Source: Sphingobacterium lactis
GTDB taxonomy: Bacteria > Bacteroidota > Bacteroidia > Sphingobacteriales > Sphingobacteriaceae
DNA length: 64,000 nt
Direction of reading: 5' to 3'
Assembly (NCBI RefSeq): GCF_011046555.1
Contig: NZ_CP049246.1
Location: 124,001-188,000 of the forward strand
A program made the position numbers and the translations under genes. Under the pieces are notes generated by a model, which was given only the letters and a program-made list of their open reading frames with translations, did not search any database and was not told the origin of the DNA. This document shows positions 9,375 to 17,597 of this stretch, piece after piece (positions within the stretch are counted from its first letter, which is position 1; every line of letters starts with the position of its first letter).

Positions 9375-9667
9375 CCTGGCATATTTTTAGGCGCATATGC
9401 CCTAGCGTGCCTCCTAACCCATTTTTTTCAAACCGAAAACTTATATTTTTGGCCGGCACACACCAAATCCACGCAAACTTCCAAAATCACCGACCAAACC
9501 CTGTGTTTAAGCGTTTATTGCCCATTTTTATGAAAAACGAAATTTTGACAATAAAAGCCTAAATTTCAGTGCTTTACCTTAAAAACAATCTGTAAATCAT
9601 TAAAAAACTCTTCAAATCCTGGTTGGACTGTCCAATCCTAAAAAAGCTATACACAAAAACAAAGTGT

Positions 9668-10201
9668 ATGGAAACAATAGAAAGAGAGTTTGAGTTCGCT
9701 GAGCGGACCAGTAAGAAGCAGCCATTCGACAAGCGTTTGATCCTCCACATGCTGGATCAGATCGAACTTGGGGTCCCCCGCCGGGACCTGATGGAACAGT
9801 ACGGTGTCTCCGAAGTGAGCCTGATCCGCTGGATGAAGAAGTTCGGGCGACAGCCCATTGGGGCAAAGCGGTATACCACCGAGCTGAAGCGTTCAGTGAT
9901 CAGGGCGGTCCAGGACGGGATGAGCGCCTACCGGGCGGGGAACACCTTTGATATCTCCTGCGGTACGGTCTCCAGATGGGTCAGGGAATATAAGGGGAAA
10001 AATACCGAACTTAGTTCCCCAGAACCCGATGATATGGCCAACAAGAAACCCGTAGACCCCAAAGAGGCAGAGATCCTGGCCCTGAAGAAGGCCCTGGAAT
10101 ATGCAAACCTGAAGATCAGGGCATTGGATACCATGATCGATATTGCCGAGGAACAGCTCAAGATCGACATCAGAAAAAAGTCTGGTGCCAAGCGGTCGTA
10201 A
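9668..10201 (+). CDS. IS3-family transposase OrfA (helix-turn-helix)
   Basis: DNA-binding protein of the IS, 177 residues from the ATG at 9668; an upstream TTG at 9623 would run through the terminal repeat and is rejected. Two HTH segments are visible: DQIELGVPRRDLMEQYGVSE near 35 and DGMSAYRAGNTFDISCGTVS near 90. A C-terminal leucine-rich helix (EAEILALKKALEYANLKIRA) probably drives multimerisation. The two-HTH length of about 175 residues resembles the IS150 group. Near its end the A6G heptamer should redirect ribosomes into the orfB frame. Confidence 0.9.
   Translation: METIEREFEFAERTSKKQPFDKRLILHMLDQIELGVPRRDLMEQYGVSEVSLIRWMKKFGRQPIGAKRYTTELKRSVIRAVQDGMSAYRAGNTFDISCGTVSRWVREYKGKNTELSSPEPDDMANKKPVDPKEAEILALKKALEYANLKIRALDTMIDIAEEQLKIDIRKKSGAKRS
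10174..10180 (+). promoter_or_regulatory. Programmed -1 frameshift site (A AAA AAG)
   Basis: In the orfA frame the codons are AGA AAA AAG, so the heptamer is correctly phased. A -1 slip continues into KVWCQAVVKIKQESPAM and the OrfB protein without a stop. This is the standard way IS3-family elements make OrfAB transposase. Confidence 0.8.
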
Positions 10202-10224
10202 AGATCAAACAGGAATCCCCAGCA

Positions 10225-11106
10225 ATGGGGATCCGTTTGATCTGCGGACTGTTTGGCAGAACAAGGCATGCGTACTATGACCGCCAGTGGCGGGTGCAGG
10301 ATGTCGGACTGAAGGACGAGATCATCCTGCAGCACGTGCTGCGGATACGCAGCGAACAGAAGAGGATCGGTACCCGGAAGCTGCTCCATATGCTCGCCGG
10401 CCCCCTGCAGGAACATGGGATCAGGATCGGCCGCGACTATCTCTTCGCCCTGATGAGGGAGCATTCCCTACAGATCAGGGTCAGGAAGAGGAAGGCGGTC
10501 ACCACCGATTCGCGGCACTGGATGAAGAAGTACAGAAACCTGATAAAGGAACTTGCGGTCGAGCGCCCCGAGCAGGTCTGGGTAAGCGACATCACCTATG
10601 TACAGCTCAACCGGCGCTGGGGATATCTGAGCCTGGTCACCGATGCCTATTCCAGAAAGATAGTGGGCTGGGCGTTCAGGGGCGACCTCTCGGCACAGGG
10701 ATGTATCGATGCCCTGCAGATGGCACTGCAGCAGAGGCAGTATCCGGGAAAGGGACTCATACACCACTCCGATCGGGGTTCGCAGTACTGTAGCAAAGGC
10801 TATGTGGATATCCTACGCACCAACGGGATCGGGGTCAGCATGACCGAGAACGGGGATCCCTATGAGAATGCGATAGCCGAACGGGTGAACGGCATACTGA
10901 AGGCGGAGTTTGACCTCTACGCATCACAGAGTGGCCTGAGGGAGACCACAAGAAAGATCAGGGAGAACATCAGGGTATACAACAACCTAAGGCCCCACGC
11001 GAGCTGTGATTACCTCACACCTGAACAGGCACATATGAGGTCAGGTGCGCTGAGAAAGAGATGGAGACCGAAAAAATATCCAATAGTGCAGAAAGAGTTT
11101 GTATAG
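10225..11106 (+). CDS. IS3-family transposase OrfB (DDE integrase, rve fold)
   Basis: Catalytic part of the transposase, 293 residues from the ATG; most likely made as an OrfAB fusion by -1 frameshift at 10174-10180, with the open frame continuing upstream of this ATG. HTH_21-like region at about 29-90; catalytic triad D122 (VSDITYV), D183 (HHSDRGSQY) and E219 (NAIAERVNG), i.e. DD(35)E. The C-terminal YNNLRPHASCDYLTPEQ motif is intact. Confidence 0.93.
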   Translation: MGIRLICGLFGRTRHAYYDRQWRVQDVGLKDEIILQHVLRIRSEQKRIGTRKLLHMLAGPLQEHGIRIGRDYLFALMREHSLQIRVRKRKAVTTDSRHWMKKYRNLIKELAVERPEQVWVSDITYVQLNRRWGYLSLVTDAYSRKIVGWAFRGDLSAQGCIDALQMALQQRQYPGKGLIHHSDRGSQYCSKGYVDILRTNGIGVSMTENGDPYENAIAERVNGILKAEFDLYASQSGLRETTRKIRENIRVYNNLRPHASCDYLTPEQAHMRSGALRKRWRPKKYPIVQKEFV

Positions 11107-11201
11107 TACATATAGTATTACCAAATTTGCCTGTATAATCAATTCAGAATTAATCCAATAATTTGTATAGCTATATAAGGACAAGACAGACCTTGTCTGA
11201 G

Positions 11202-11245
11202 GTGAGAGCGTGGTGAGAGCGTGGTCAGAGCGTGGTGAGAGCGTG
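11202..11245. repeat. Four tandem copies of an 11-bp unit next to the IS right end
   Basis: GTGAGAGCGTG is repeated four times without gaps; the third copy has one substitution. The last copies can pair with TCACCACGC near 11260. The remaining spacer to 11404 holds no gene that I can support. Confidence 0.75.
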
Positions 11246-11404
11246 TCTATAGGACGTACTCACCACGCCTGTAATACGGTCGCACCTCGGACGCATGTCG
11301 GACAAAGTCCTTAAAAAACACAAAAAGGGAGATTCTCAGGGCAAGATGCTTTAGGATCGTTACCAGGGGTGGCAAAACTTTTAGAATACTGACTGAAACG
11401 CCTA

Positions 11405-11878
11405 TTAAATCCCGGGATAGCGAAGTAGGAAATCTTCCTTTCGCTGTCCTGAGCGATGGATCAGGATCCCGAAATAAAAAAGATTGATCGACACGACCAC
11501 GCGCTCATCGGCTATGAGATTTTGCCAGAGCGACCGATGTTTTCGTGCATAGGGTTTATGAAGAAAAACAACTTTTCCACGGTGGAGGTGTTGCAGAATG
11601 GATTCCTCGGATATGGGAGGTGCGTCTACCCAATAAGCAGGGGCGGTATGATCTTCCAAATCAGCACTCAATCGATCCAGTTTCCAGAAGGCTAGGATAT
11701 TCCGCAGCAAGGTCATGAATTTTCCGGTAAGTCCATCTGGCATGTCCACATACCTTGCGCTTTTGAAGCTGGGGTTATAGATGACCTTTTCCGCGAGTGC
11801 ATACACAAAGGGCGAATGCGTCCCGTGCCGACTGTTGGACACAACAAAATGATAGGTATAGGATAAAAGGAACCGCAT
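11405..11878 (-). pseudogene. Class I SAM-methyltransferase remnant lacking its SAM-binding core
   Basis: The 157-residue frame is open. Its N-terminal half (HGTHSPFVYALAEKVIY) and C-terminal half (VVVSINLFYFGILIHRSGQR, ending DFLLRYPGI) look like the ends of a Bacteroidota class I methyltransferase that I recall as roughly 215-250 residues long. The central glycine-rich SAM-binding segment expected between them is absent; residues 60-110 show no GxGxG or ELG-type motif. It lies 24 bp after the histidine kinase gene and may be co-transcribed. I read it as an internally deleted gene; a repurposed short protein cannot be excluded. Confidence 0.55.
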
Positions 11879-11902
11879 TGCGGCACAAAAATAAGAATAG
11901 AT

Positions 11903-13222
11903 TTAGAATTGCAGTGTAAAAGTACTGCCTTCCCCTTCCCGGCTGTCCACGAAAAGATTTCCATTGTGCATCAGCATGATCTGCTTGCTCAGCGTAAGAC
12001 CAACCCCCGTGCCCGTTTTCTTGGTCGTAAAGAAGGGCGTAAAAATCTGCTCCTGAATCTCTGCGGACATCCCGATACCATTGTCCTGCACCTTAACCTG
12101 GATATGGTCCTTGGTCTCGATGGCTGATAGGCTGATGTAGGGCTCTTCCACCTCCTTGACCGCTTCAATGGCATTCAGCAGCAGGTTGATCAACACCTGT
12201 TCCAACAGGTTCTGGTCTGCCATCAACACCAACCGCGTGTTCTTGATGATGATATCAACATCGATATTCCGTTGGATCAAATTGGGTTCCAACAATTGGT
12301 AGATGTTCTCGAACAGCTGCACGACCTGGATGTCGGAGAATTGGGGCTGGTCCACTTTATTGATCATGCGGTAACTCTTGGCAAACTGCAGCAAGCCCTC
12401 ACTACGGCGCTTGATGGTAAAGATCCCCAATTTGAGGTCCTCGATATCCTGTTTCTCATCCCAATGGGCAAGTCGTTCGTGCAGGGTTTCTGCCAGCGAA
12501 CTGATCGGTCCGATGGAGTTCATGATTTCGTGGGTCAGTACACGTAGGAGCTTGTGCCACGCCCTTGTTTCCGTTTCATCGATGGCTTCATTGATGTTCT
12601 GGTAGACGATGATCCGGAAGGAGCCGTCCTGTGTGTCGAAGCCGGAGCTCTGCATGAGGAGTTTGATCTTTCCCTTGCTGGAATGCGCAGTTTCCATCTG
12701 GTGCCTGCCCACACGCAACTGCATGGTCTTTTCATACAGTTCCGGATGTCGCTTCTGCATGCCAGCAATATTACCGAGGTGCGGTACCTGAAAGAGGTCC
12801 TTGAAGGCCTCGTTCAGCCAGATGACCTTCCCTGTTTCTGCATGGTAGAATATAATTGCCGTATCCAGCATATTGATAACCTTATTGAGGTACTGATGCT
12901 GCAGGGCCTGATCGATGGATATGTTTTTATAGATTTCGTTGATCTGGTTAAAGGCCTTGAAAACCTGCCCCTCGGCTGTCCTTTCGGATTTAACCAGAAA
13001 CCGCCGGGTGAAGTCACGGTATTTCACCGCTTCCGAAAATTCCACCAACTGCTTAAGCAGGAAACGATGGGTGGAGAAGGTGCGGTAAGCAAGGACAACC
13101 AAGCCGATAAAGGCGAGCGTGGCATACAGGTAGTATCCCTTAAAAGCCAGATAGGCAATGCCAACAGCAAAAGCCATCAGTATCACCATCCGCAGAAAGT
13201 CCTTTATCGCTAATCGGGTCAT
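11903..13222 (-). CDS. Membrane sensor histidine kinase, NtrB/NtrY type
   Basis: Predicted sensor partner of the NtrC-family regulator encoded 3 bp upstream. It has 439 residues: two adjacent transmembrane helices (about 10-26 and 31-46) with almost no periplasmic loop, a linker, a PAS-like domain (about 110-210), then the H box RVLTHEIMNSIGPISSL with H231, N box INLLLNAIEAV, G1 DNGIGM, F box FTPFFTTK and G2 GTGVGLTLS. The short loop suggests it senses a membrane or cytoplasmic signal, not a periplasmic ligand. It is third in the tolC-regulator-kinase operon, which has a sigma-54-type promoter. Confidence 0.92.
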   Translation of the reverse strand: MTRLAIKDFLRMVILMAFAVGIAYLAFKGYYLYATLAFIGLVVLAYRTFSTHRFLLKQLVEFSEAVKYRDFTRRFLVKSERTAEGQVFKAFNQINEIYKNISIDQALQHQYLNKVINMLDTAIIFYHAETGKVIWLNEAFKDLFQVPHLGNIAGMQKRHPELYEKTMQLRVGRHQMETAHSSKGKIKLLMQSSGFDTQDGSFRIIVYQNINEAIDETETRAWHKLLRVLTHEIMNSIGPISSLAETLHERLAHWDEKQDIEDLKLGIFTIKRRSEGLLQFAKSYRMINKVDQPQFSDIQVVQLFENIYQLLEPNLIQRNIDVDIIIKNTRLVLMADQNLLEQVLINLLLNAIEAVKEVEEPYISLSAIETKDHIQVKVQDNGIGMSAEIQEQIFTPFFTTKKTGTGVGLTLSKQIMLMHNGNLFVDSREGEGSTFTLQF

Positions 13223-13225
13223 GAA

Positions 13226-14581
13226 TTAAAGGTTATATTTTTCCAACCTGCGGTACAATGCGGCACGTGTGAGCCCCAATTCCTTGGCGGCTTTACTGAT
13301 ATTCCCGTTGTAGCGTTCCATGGCCGATTTGATGGCCTTGCGTTCGATCTCCTCCAGGTTGTGGCTCTCCATTCCCGAATCGAATCGTTCTTCAGGAAGC
13401 TGTTGTTCAATCGGCGAAAACAGGATATCCTCCGCTCGGATGCTCTGCTGATCGGACATGATTACCGCCCGCTCGATACTGTACTGCAATTCCCGGACAT
13501 TGCCCGGAAAATGATAGCCTTTCAGTTTCGATAGGGCATTGCTCTCCAGGCCTGCTATGTTCTTATGGTATTTATCGCTATAGAATTTTAAGAAATGCTC
13601 AGCCAGCAGCACGATATCCTCGCCACGCTCCCGCAAAGGCGGCACCTGGATCTCCAGGGTATTGATCCGATAGATCAAATCCTTTCGGAATCGGCTTTCA
13701 TCGGCCAACACCTTCAGGGGTACATTGGTAGCGGATATCAACCGGATATCCACAGGAATCGGTTGACTGGAACCCAAGGGAACCACTGCCCTATTCTGCA
13801 GTACGCTCAACAATTTGGCCTGTTGCTGTAAACTGATGTTTCCGATCTCATCCAGGAAAAGGGTGCCGAGGTGTGCATGTTCAAACCTGCCCTTCCGATC
13901 CTCCCGCGCATCCGTAAATGCGCCCTTCTTATAGCCGAAAAGTTCACTTTCAAACAAGGTTTCCGTTAAGGCACCGACATCCACCTTGACAAAGCTCTCC
14001 CGCTGGCGCAAGGAACGTTGATGAATGGCATTGGCAATCAGATCCTTTCCTGTTCCGTTTTCACCCAAGATCAAGATATTCGCCTCCGTCGGTGCAACCT
14101 TATCCAGTTTGTAATGCAGATCCTCCATGATGGCGGATTTGCCGATAAGCCCATGCTGATCCCGTTCGGTAGGCTGTGCCTTCGCCTTTGGTGTCGGCAA
14201 ACGCTCGTTATAAATCGTTTGTAGTGTTTGCAGGAGCTGTTCATTCTGCCAAGGTTTGACAATGAAATCCGAAGCACCCTGCTTTAGGGATTTTACAGCC
14301 AGATCGACCGCACCGTAAGCCGTGATCATGACCACATCGACCTTAGGAAACTTCTCCTTGATCTTATTCAACCAGAACAACCCCTCATTCCCCGTATTGA
14401 TCGCGCTCTTGTAGTTCATATCCAACAGGACGATATCGATATCGTTCTTCTCCAGTAGGCCCATCAGGCGCTCCGGATTGTGCTCAACGAGAACTTCTTT
14501 TACATTGGGTCTTAAGAGGATGCGTGTGGCAGTTAATAAATCTTGGTCGTCATCTACAACTAAAATACGGGCTTTCTTCAT
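13226..14581 (-). CDS. Sigma-54-dependent NtrC-family response regulator
   Basis: Enhancer-binding activator, 451 residues. The receiver domain (1-120) has acidic residues D10-D12, phospho-acceptor D54 and K109. The AAA+ domain has Walker A GENGTGKD (173-180), the sigma-54 contact loop as GAFTDA (220-225) where the classical motif is GAFTGA, and Walker B LFLDEIGN (241-248). A Fis-type HTH lies at the C terminus (ISKAAKELGLTRAALYRRLE). It lies 16 bp after tolC and 3 bp before its kinase. Five sigma-54-like promoters with paired 16-bp dyads in this island are its most likely targets, including the one driving its own operon. Confidence 0.93.
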   Translation of the reverse strand: MKKARILVVDDDQDLLTATRILLRPNVKEVLVEHNPERLMGLLEKNDIDIVLLDMNYKSAINTGNEGLFWLNKIKEKFPKVDVVMITAYGAVDLAVKSLKQGASDFIVKPWQNEQLLQTLQTIYNERLPTPKAKAQPTERDQHGLIGKSAIMEDLHYKLDKVAPTEANILILGENGTGKDLIANAIHQRSLRQRESFVKVDVGALTETLFESELFGYKKGAFTDAREDRKGRFEHAHLGTLFLDEIGNISLQQQAKLLSVLQNRAVVPLGSSQPIPVDIRLISATNVPLKVLADESRFRKDLIYRINTLEIQVPPLRERGEDIVLLAEHFLKFYSDKYHKNIAGLESNALSKLKGYHFPGNVRELQYSIERAVIMSDQQSIRAEDILFSPIEQQLPEERFDSGMESHNLEEIERKAIKSAMERYNGNISKAAKELGLTRAALYRRLEKYNL

Positions 14582-14597
14582 GCTTAGGCTAAGTTAA

Positions 14598-15905
14598 CTA
14601 TAAATCTAAAGAACCTGCATAATAATCATTCACATATTTTTGCATCAACCATTCGTACTGGCGGATGATGAGCTGACTGCGCGTATTGTCAAGTTTATTC
14701 TTTGCTGTCAGGTAGATGACGGAGTTACTGTTGCCCGCTTCAAAGTGTACGGTGGCAATGCGGAAGGACTCGGCATAGCTGAGCTCCTGTTCCCGCAGGT
14801 TATGGACGTTGCGTTGCGTAAGGTGCAGATCAAAAACGGCACGTGCCGTCTGCATTCGGAGTTCATTGCGCAGGATTTCCCGATTGAAATATGCTTCATC
14901 CAGATTGACCTGCGCCAAACGAACCTGCGTCCTGTTTTTGAATTGGTTAAAGATCGGGATGCTGAGGCTCAGCCCCACCCCTTTATAGATATTGTTCTTG
15001 ATCTGTGTGAATACGGCACCCTCGCCACGGCTGTAGTTGGAGCTTAATCCCCCATTCAGGGACAGGCTTGGCCAATAGTTGGATTTGGCGACCTGTATCC
15101 CCTCCTCCAATTCCTTGATCCGCCAATCCATGGCCTTAAATTGAGGCAGCACCTGCAACGATTGCTGGAACAAATCCGCCGCACGCATCGCCTGCACTTC
15201 TGAAGGCACATCCATAGGTTCAAGTTCCGGTAGGCTATCCAATTCGGCATTCAGTAAGCCCGCCAGCTCCACACGTGCATTGTTCAGCGATTGCTTCGTT
15301 AACTCCACGGTATTTAAATCCGCGCTGAACTGGCCCTTGATATCAAACAGGTCCCCCGGATTTGCTGCTCCCTCCCGATGCAGCACCTCTGTGCGATGTA
15401 GTTGTTCCTTGGTCACACCCAATTGCCCCTCCACTTGCTTCAGCATATCCTGAGCAGTCAACACCTTGACATAAGCTTCGATCACATTTAATTTCAATTC
15501 ATTGATCTGCCCTTGGTATTCCAGTTTCCCGGCCTCGAGCGCATTGGATTTCATCCGTATGTTGTGGATGATGTAAAACCCATTGAATATCGGAACAGAT
15601 AAGTTCAGGGATTGGCTCCCTGAACTGTTGTTCTGATCTATATATTGATTGGTAGTCGGATTGATGCTCCTGCCTTGTGTGATGTTGTGCGATAGATTGG
15701 CATTCAACGATGGTAACCGGTCGTACTTAGCCTGTTTATACGCTAAATCGGAGCGCGACACCAACAGCTCATCACGTTGAAGGGTTGGATTATTTTTGAT
15801 GGCCATCCGTAAGCAATCGGCCAAGGACAGGTAGCCATCCTGCCCTTTCGCCGTGCTAACTAAACAACAAACAAATATGTAAACTATAAGTAAAAAATTT
15901 CTCAT
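14598..15905 (-). CDS. TolC-family outer-membrane efflux channel
   Basis: Outer-membrane factor of a tripartite exporter, 435 residues. I choose the ATG at 15905 (MRNFLLIVYIFVCCLVSTAK, a signal peptide); an upstream in-frame ATG at 15929 would precede the transcription start predicted from the sigma-54 promoter. Two OEP repeats with long amphipathic helices rich in Gln/Asn/Leu (for example LNLSVPIFNGFYIIHNIRMK and SLSIPIFNQF) are typical. It is first gene of an operon with the regulator and kinase, and divergent from the adaptor gene hlyD. Confidence 0.92.
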   Translation of the reverse strand: MRNFLLIVYIFVCCLVSTAKGQDGYLSLADCLRMAIKNNPTLQRDELLVSRSDLAYKQAKYDRLPSLNANLSHNITQGRSINPTTNQYIDQNNSSGSQSLNLSVPIFNGFYIIHNIRMKSNALEAGKLEYQGQINELKLNVIEAYVKVLTAQDMLKQVEGQLGVTKEQLHRTEVLHREGAANPGDLFDIKGQFSADLNTVELTKQSLNNARVELAGLLNAELDSLPELEPMDVPSEVQAMRAADLFQQSLQVLPQFKAMDWRIKELEEGIQVAKSNYWPSLSLNGGLSSNYSRGEGAVFTQIKNNIYKGVGLSLSIPIFNQFKNRTQVRLAQVNLDEAYFNREILRNELRMQTARAVFDLHLTQRNVHNLREQELSYAESFRIATVHFEAGNSNSVIYLTAKNKLDNTRSQLIIRQYEWLMQKYVNDYYAGSLDL

Positions 15906-15930
15906 GTATTTCTGCTTTCCACCTTCCATT

Positions 15931-15945
15931 CCATAGGCTGTGCCA
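15931..15945 (-). promoter_or_regulatory. Sigma-54-like promoter of tolC-regulator-kinase
   Basis: The minus strand reads TGGCAC-AGCCT-ATGG. The -24 element is perfect and the spacing to the -12 G is correct; the -12 element is weak. The predicted start lies near 15920, 15 nt ahead of the tolC ATG. Confidence 0.55.
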
Positions 15946-15997
15946 AAAGATTAGCACATTGATAAACAGCACTTTACTGTTTACGAAATTATAAACC

Positions 15998-16035
15998 TGT
16001 TCGGTCTCGAACATTCAACTGTTCAATTGCGAACA
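15998..16035 (-). promoter_or_regulatory. Paired activator dyads upstream of tolC
   Basis: TGTTCGGTCTCGAACA (15998-16013) and TGTTCAATTGCGAACA (16020-16035), 22 bp apart, the nearer one 52 bp from the -24 element. The first is a perfect palindrome in its TGTTCG/CGAACA arms. The 354-bp divergent spacer 15906-16259 holds only these regulatory elements and the matching hlyD set. Confidence 0.75.
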
Positions 16036-16121
16036 CTTCAAACGAACAAACCCCAAAATCTTCGTTGAAATCGATAATTCACAATATTTGGGACCGATTT
16101 AACATTTCATCCGCATAACGC

Positions 16122-16158
16122 TGTCCACCAACGCACATAAACTGTTCGCTTTCGAACA
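16122..16158 (+). promoter_or_regulatory. Paired activator dyads upstream of hlyD
   Basis: TGTCCACCAACGCACA (16122-16137, degenerate) and TGTTCGCTTTCGAACA (16143-16158, perfect arms), 21 bp apart. The second ends 53 bp before the -24 element at 16212. Confidence 0.72.
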
Positions 16159-16211
16159 GGCATCAACGCTTCGAACCAAGCAAAACACTGAATTTCAATA
16201 CATTAAAAGTT

Positions 16212-16226
16212 TGGCACAACCTTGTA
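16212..16226 (+). promoter_or_regulatory. Sigma-54-like promoter of hlyD-P1-ATPase
   Basis: TGGCAC-AACC-TTGTA: perfect -24 element and a fair -12 element, but the spacer is one base shorter than the usual five. The start would lie near 16237, about 23 nt ahead of the ATG. Confidence 0.55.
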
Positions 16227-16259
16227 TAGGTCATGGGCAGGAATTGATTATTAACATAC

Positions 16260-17513
16260 ATGGACAGACCTATACAACAGAAGAAGTGGAATACCAAGAG
16301 AATCCTTACCGTGGCGGGCATTGCGGGTATCGTGGCGTTGATCGGTGCTAGTTATTATTATACGAGCGGAAACAGCCGGTTGAACGTTGATGCCGAACGC
16401 ATATCCATTTTCGAGGTTAAGGAGAATACCTTTCAGGAATTTATACCGATTAACGGATCGGTGATGCCCATCAGTAGCATCTATCTTGATGCTTCGGTAG
16501 GCGGTCGGGTCGAGGAGAAATATGTGGAAGATGGCGCGCACCTCCACAAGGGCGATCCCATTATGCGCCTTTCGAATACAGATATGGAAATGAGTTTGAT
16601 TCAGCAGGAGGTACAGGTCCTGAATCTATTGACGCAGGCACAGATTGCGCAAACCAATGCGCAGCAGGCCACCATCAGCAATAAGAACCAGATGGCCGAT
16701 GTGGAACAGGCCTACAAGGAAGCAGAGCGTGTATATGAACTGAACAAAAAGCTCTTGGCCGAAAAGGCCATCGGTTCCCAGGAGTACCAGAAATCCCTCA
16801 ATGAATACAACTACCAGAAGGAGCGCGTTGGCTTGACCAAGCAGATCCTGAAACAGGATGAAGTCTCGAACAGCCAGAAGCTGCACCAGGACCGTGAAAC
16901 GTACAAACGTACGCAGAATGCCCTAGACCTGAACCGCAAGAAAGTAGGCGACCTGATCTTGCGCGCACCGGTGGACGGACAACTGACCTCCTTTGATGCC
17001 GAAATCGGTCAGAACAAGAATCCGGGGGAACGCCTGGGACAGATCGATGTGCTGACGGGCTTCAAGGTGCGTGCCGATATCGATGAACATTATATCAACC
17101 GCATCTTCCCGGACCTTCGTGGCCAATTCACTATCGGCAACAAGTCCTACGACCTGCGGATCAAGAAAGTTTACACCCAGGTGAAAGATGGGCGCTTTCA
17201 GGTGGATATGGAATTTGTTGGCGAAAGACCGGAAAGCATCCGCCGCGGACAGACCCTGACCATACGCCTGGCCTTGAGCGATGAAACGAAAGCCATTCTG
17301 TTGGCGAAGGGTGGATTCTACCAGCAGACCGCCGGAAATTGGATCTTCAAACTGGATAAATCTGGAAATACGGCCTACCGAACCGATATTCAATTGGGCC
17401 GACAGAATCCGGAATATTATGAAGTGCTCAATGGATTGAAACCAGGGGACAAAGTGGTCGTATCCAGTTACGAAACCTACGATAAAATACAGGAGTTAAA
17501 CATTAAGCACTAA
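16260..17513 (+). CDS. HlyD/RND-type periplasmic adaptor (membrane fusion protein)
   Basis: Adaptor that would connect an inner-membrane ABC permease to the TolC channel. It has 417 residues: an N-terminal membrane anchor (about 15-35), a lipoyl-like half motif (GRVEEKYVEDGAHLHKGDPI, about 82-101), a long coiled-coil hairpin rich in Gln/Glu/Lys (about 115-225), a second lipoyl half (LRAPVDGQLTSFDAEIGQ), then beta-barrel and membrane-proximal domains. It has its own sigma-54-like promoter and is followed by permease P1 and an ATPase, the MacA-MacB-like order. Confidence 0.92.
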   Translation: MDRPIQQKKWNTKRILTVAGIAGIVALIGASYYYTSGNSRLNVDAERISIFEVKENTFQEFIPINGSVMPISSIYLDASVGGRVEEKYVEDGAHLHKGDPIMRLSNTDMEMSLIQQEVQVLNLLTQAQIAQTNAQQATISNKNQMADVEQAYKEAERVYELNKKLLAEKAIGSQEYQKSLNEYNYQKERVGLTKQILKQDEVSNSQKLHQDRETYKRTQNALDLNRKKVGDLILRAPVDGQLTSFDAEIGQNKNPGERLGQIDVLTGFKVRADIDEHYINRIFPDLRGQFTIGNKSYDLRIKKVYTQVKDGRFQVDMEFVGERPESIRRGQTLTIRLALSDETKAILLAKGGFYQQTAGNWIFKLDKSGNTAYRTDIQLGRQNPEYYEVLNGLKPGDKVVVSSYETYDKIQELNIKH

Positions 17514-17597
17514 TACAAGATGCCAGAACCGCTGCGTACGTTGTCAGAATTCCACAGCAGCGGTAATAAGGCATCGGAAACACCAAGGGGAATAATT

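Larger units (their letters stand above)
9625..11192 (+). mobile_element. IS3-family insertion sequence (IS150-like), about 1.57 kb
   Basis: Two overlapping-frame ORFs (HTH protein plus DDE integrase) are bracketed by imperfect 30-bp inverted repeats at 9625-9654 and 11163-11192; about 22 of 30 positions match, including an exact GCTATACA inner block and GGnCTGTC outer ends. A -1 slippery site A AAA AAG lies at 10174-10180. No clear target-site duplication is visible, so the exact outer ends are uncertain by a few bases. The element is more GC-rich than its surroundings. Both ORFs are intact, so it may be active. Confidence 0.85.

Noticed and set aside
9305..9562. ORF of 85 codons upstream of the IS
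   Set aside because: It runs through a 49-bp hairpin repeat copy and low-complexity DNA and shows no protein-like character.
9623..11194. Target-site duplication around the IS
   Set aside because: Only a TT dinucleotide is shared at the flanks, which is not informative.
17520..17597. N-terminal extension of permease P1 from the ATG at 17520
   Set aside because: The 26 residues are polar, overlap a hairpin, and are absent from the other permeases, which start at the equivalent of 17598.
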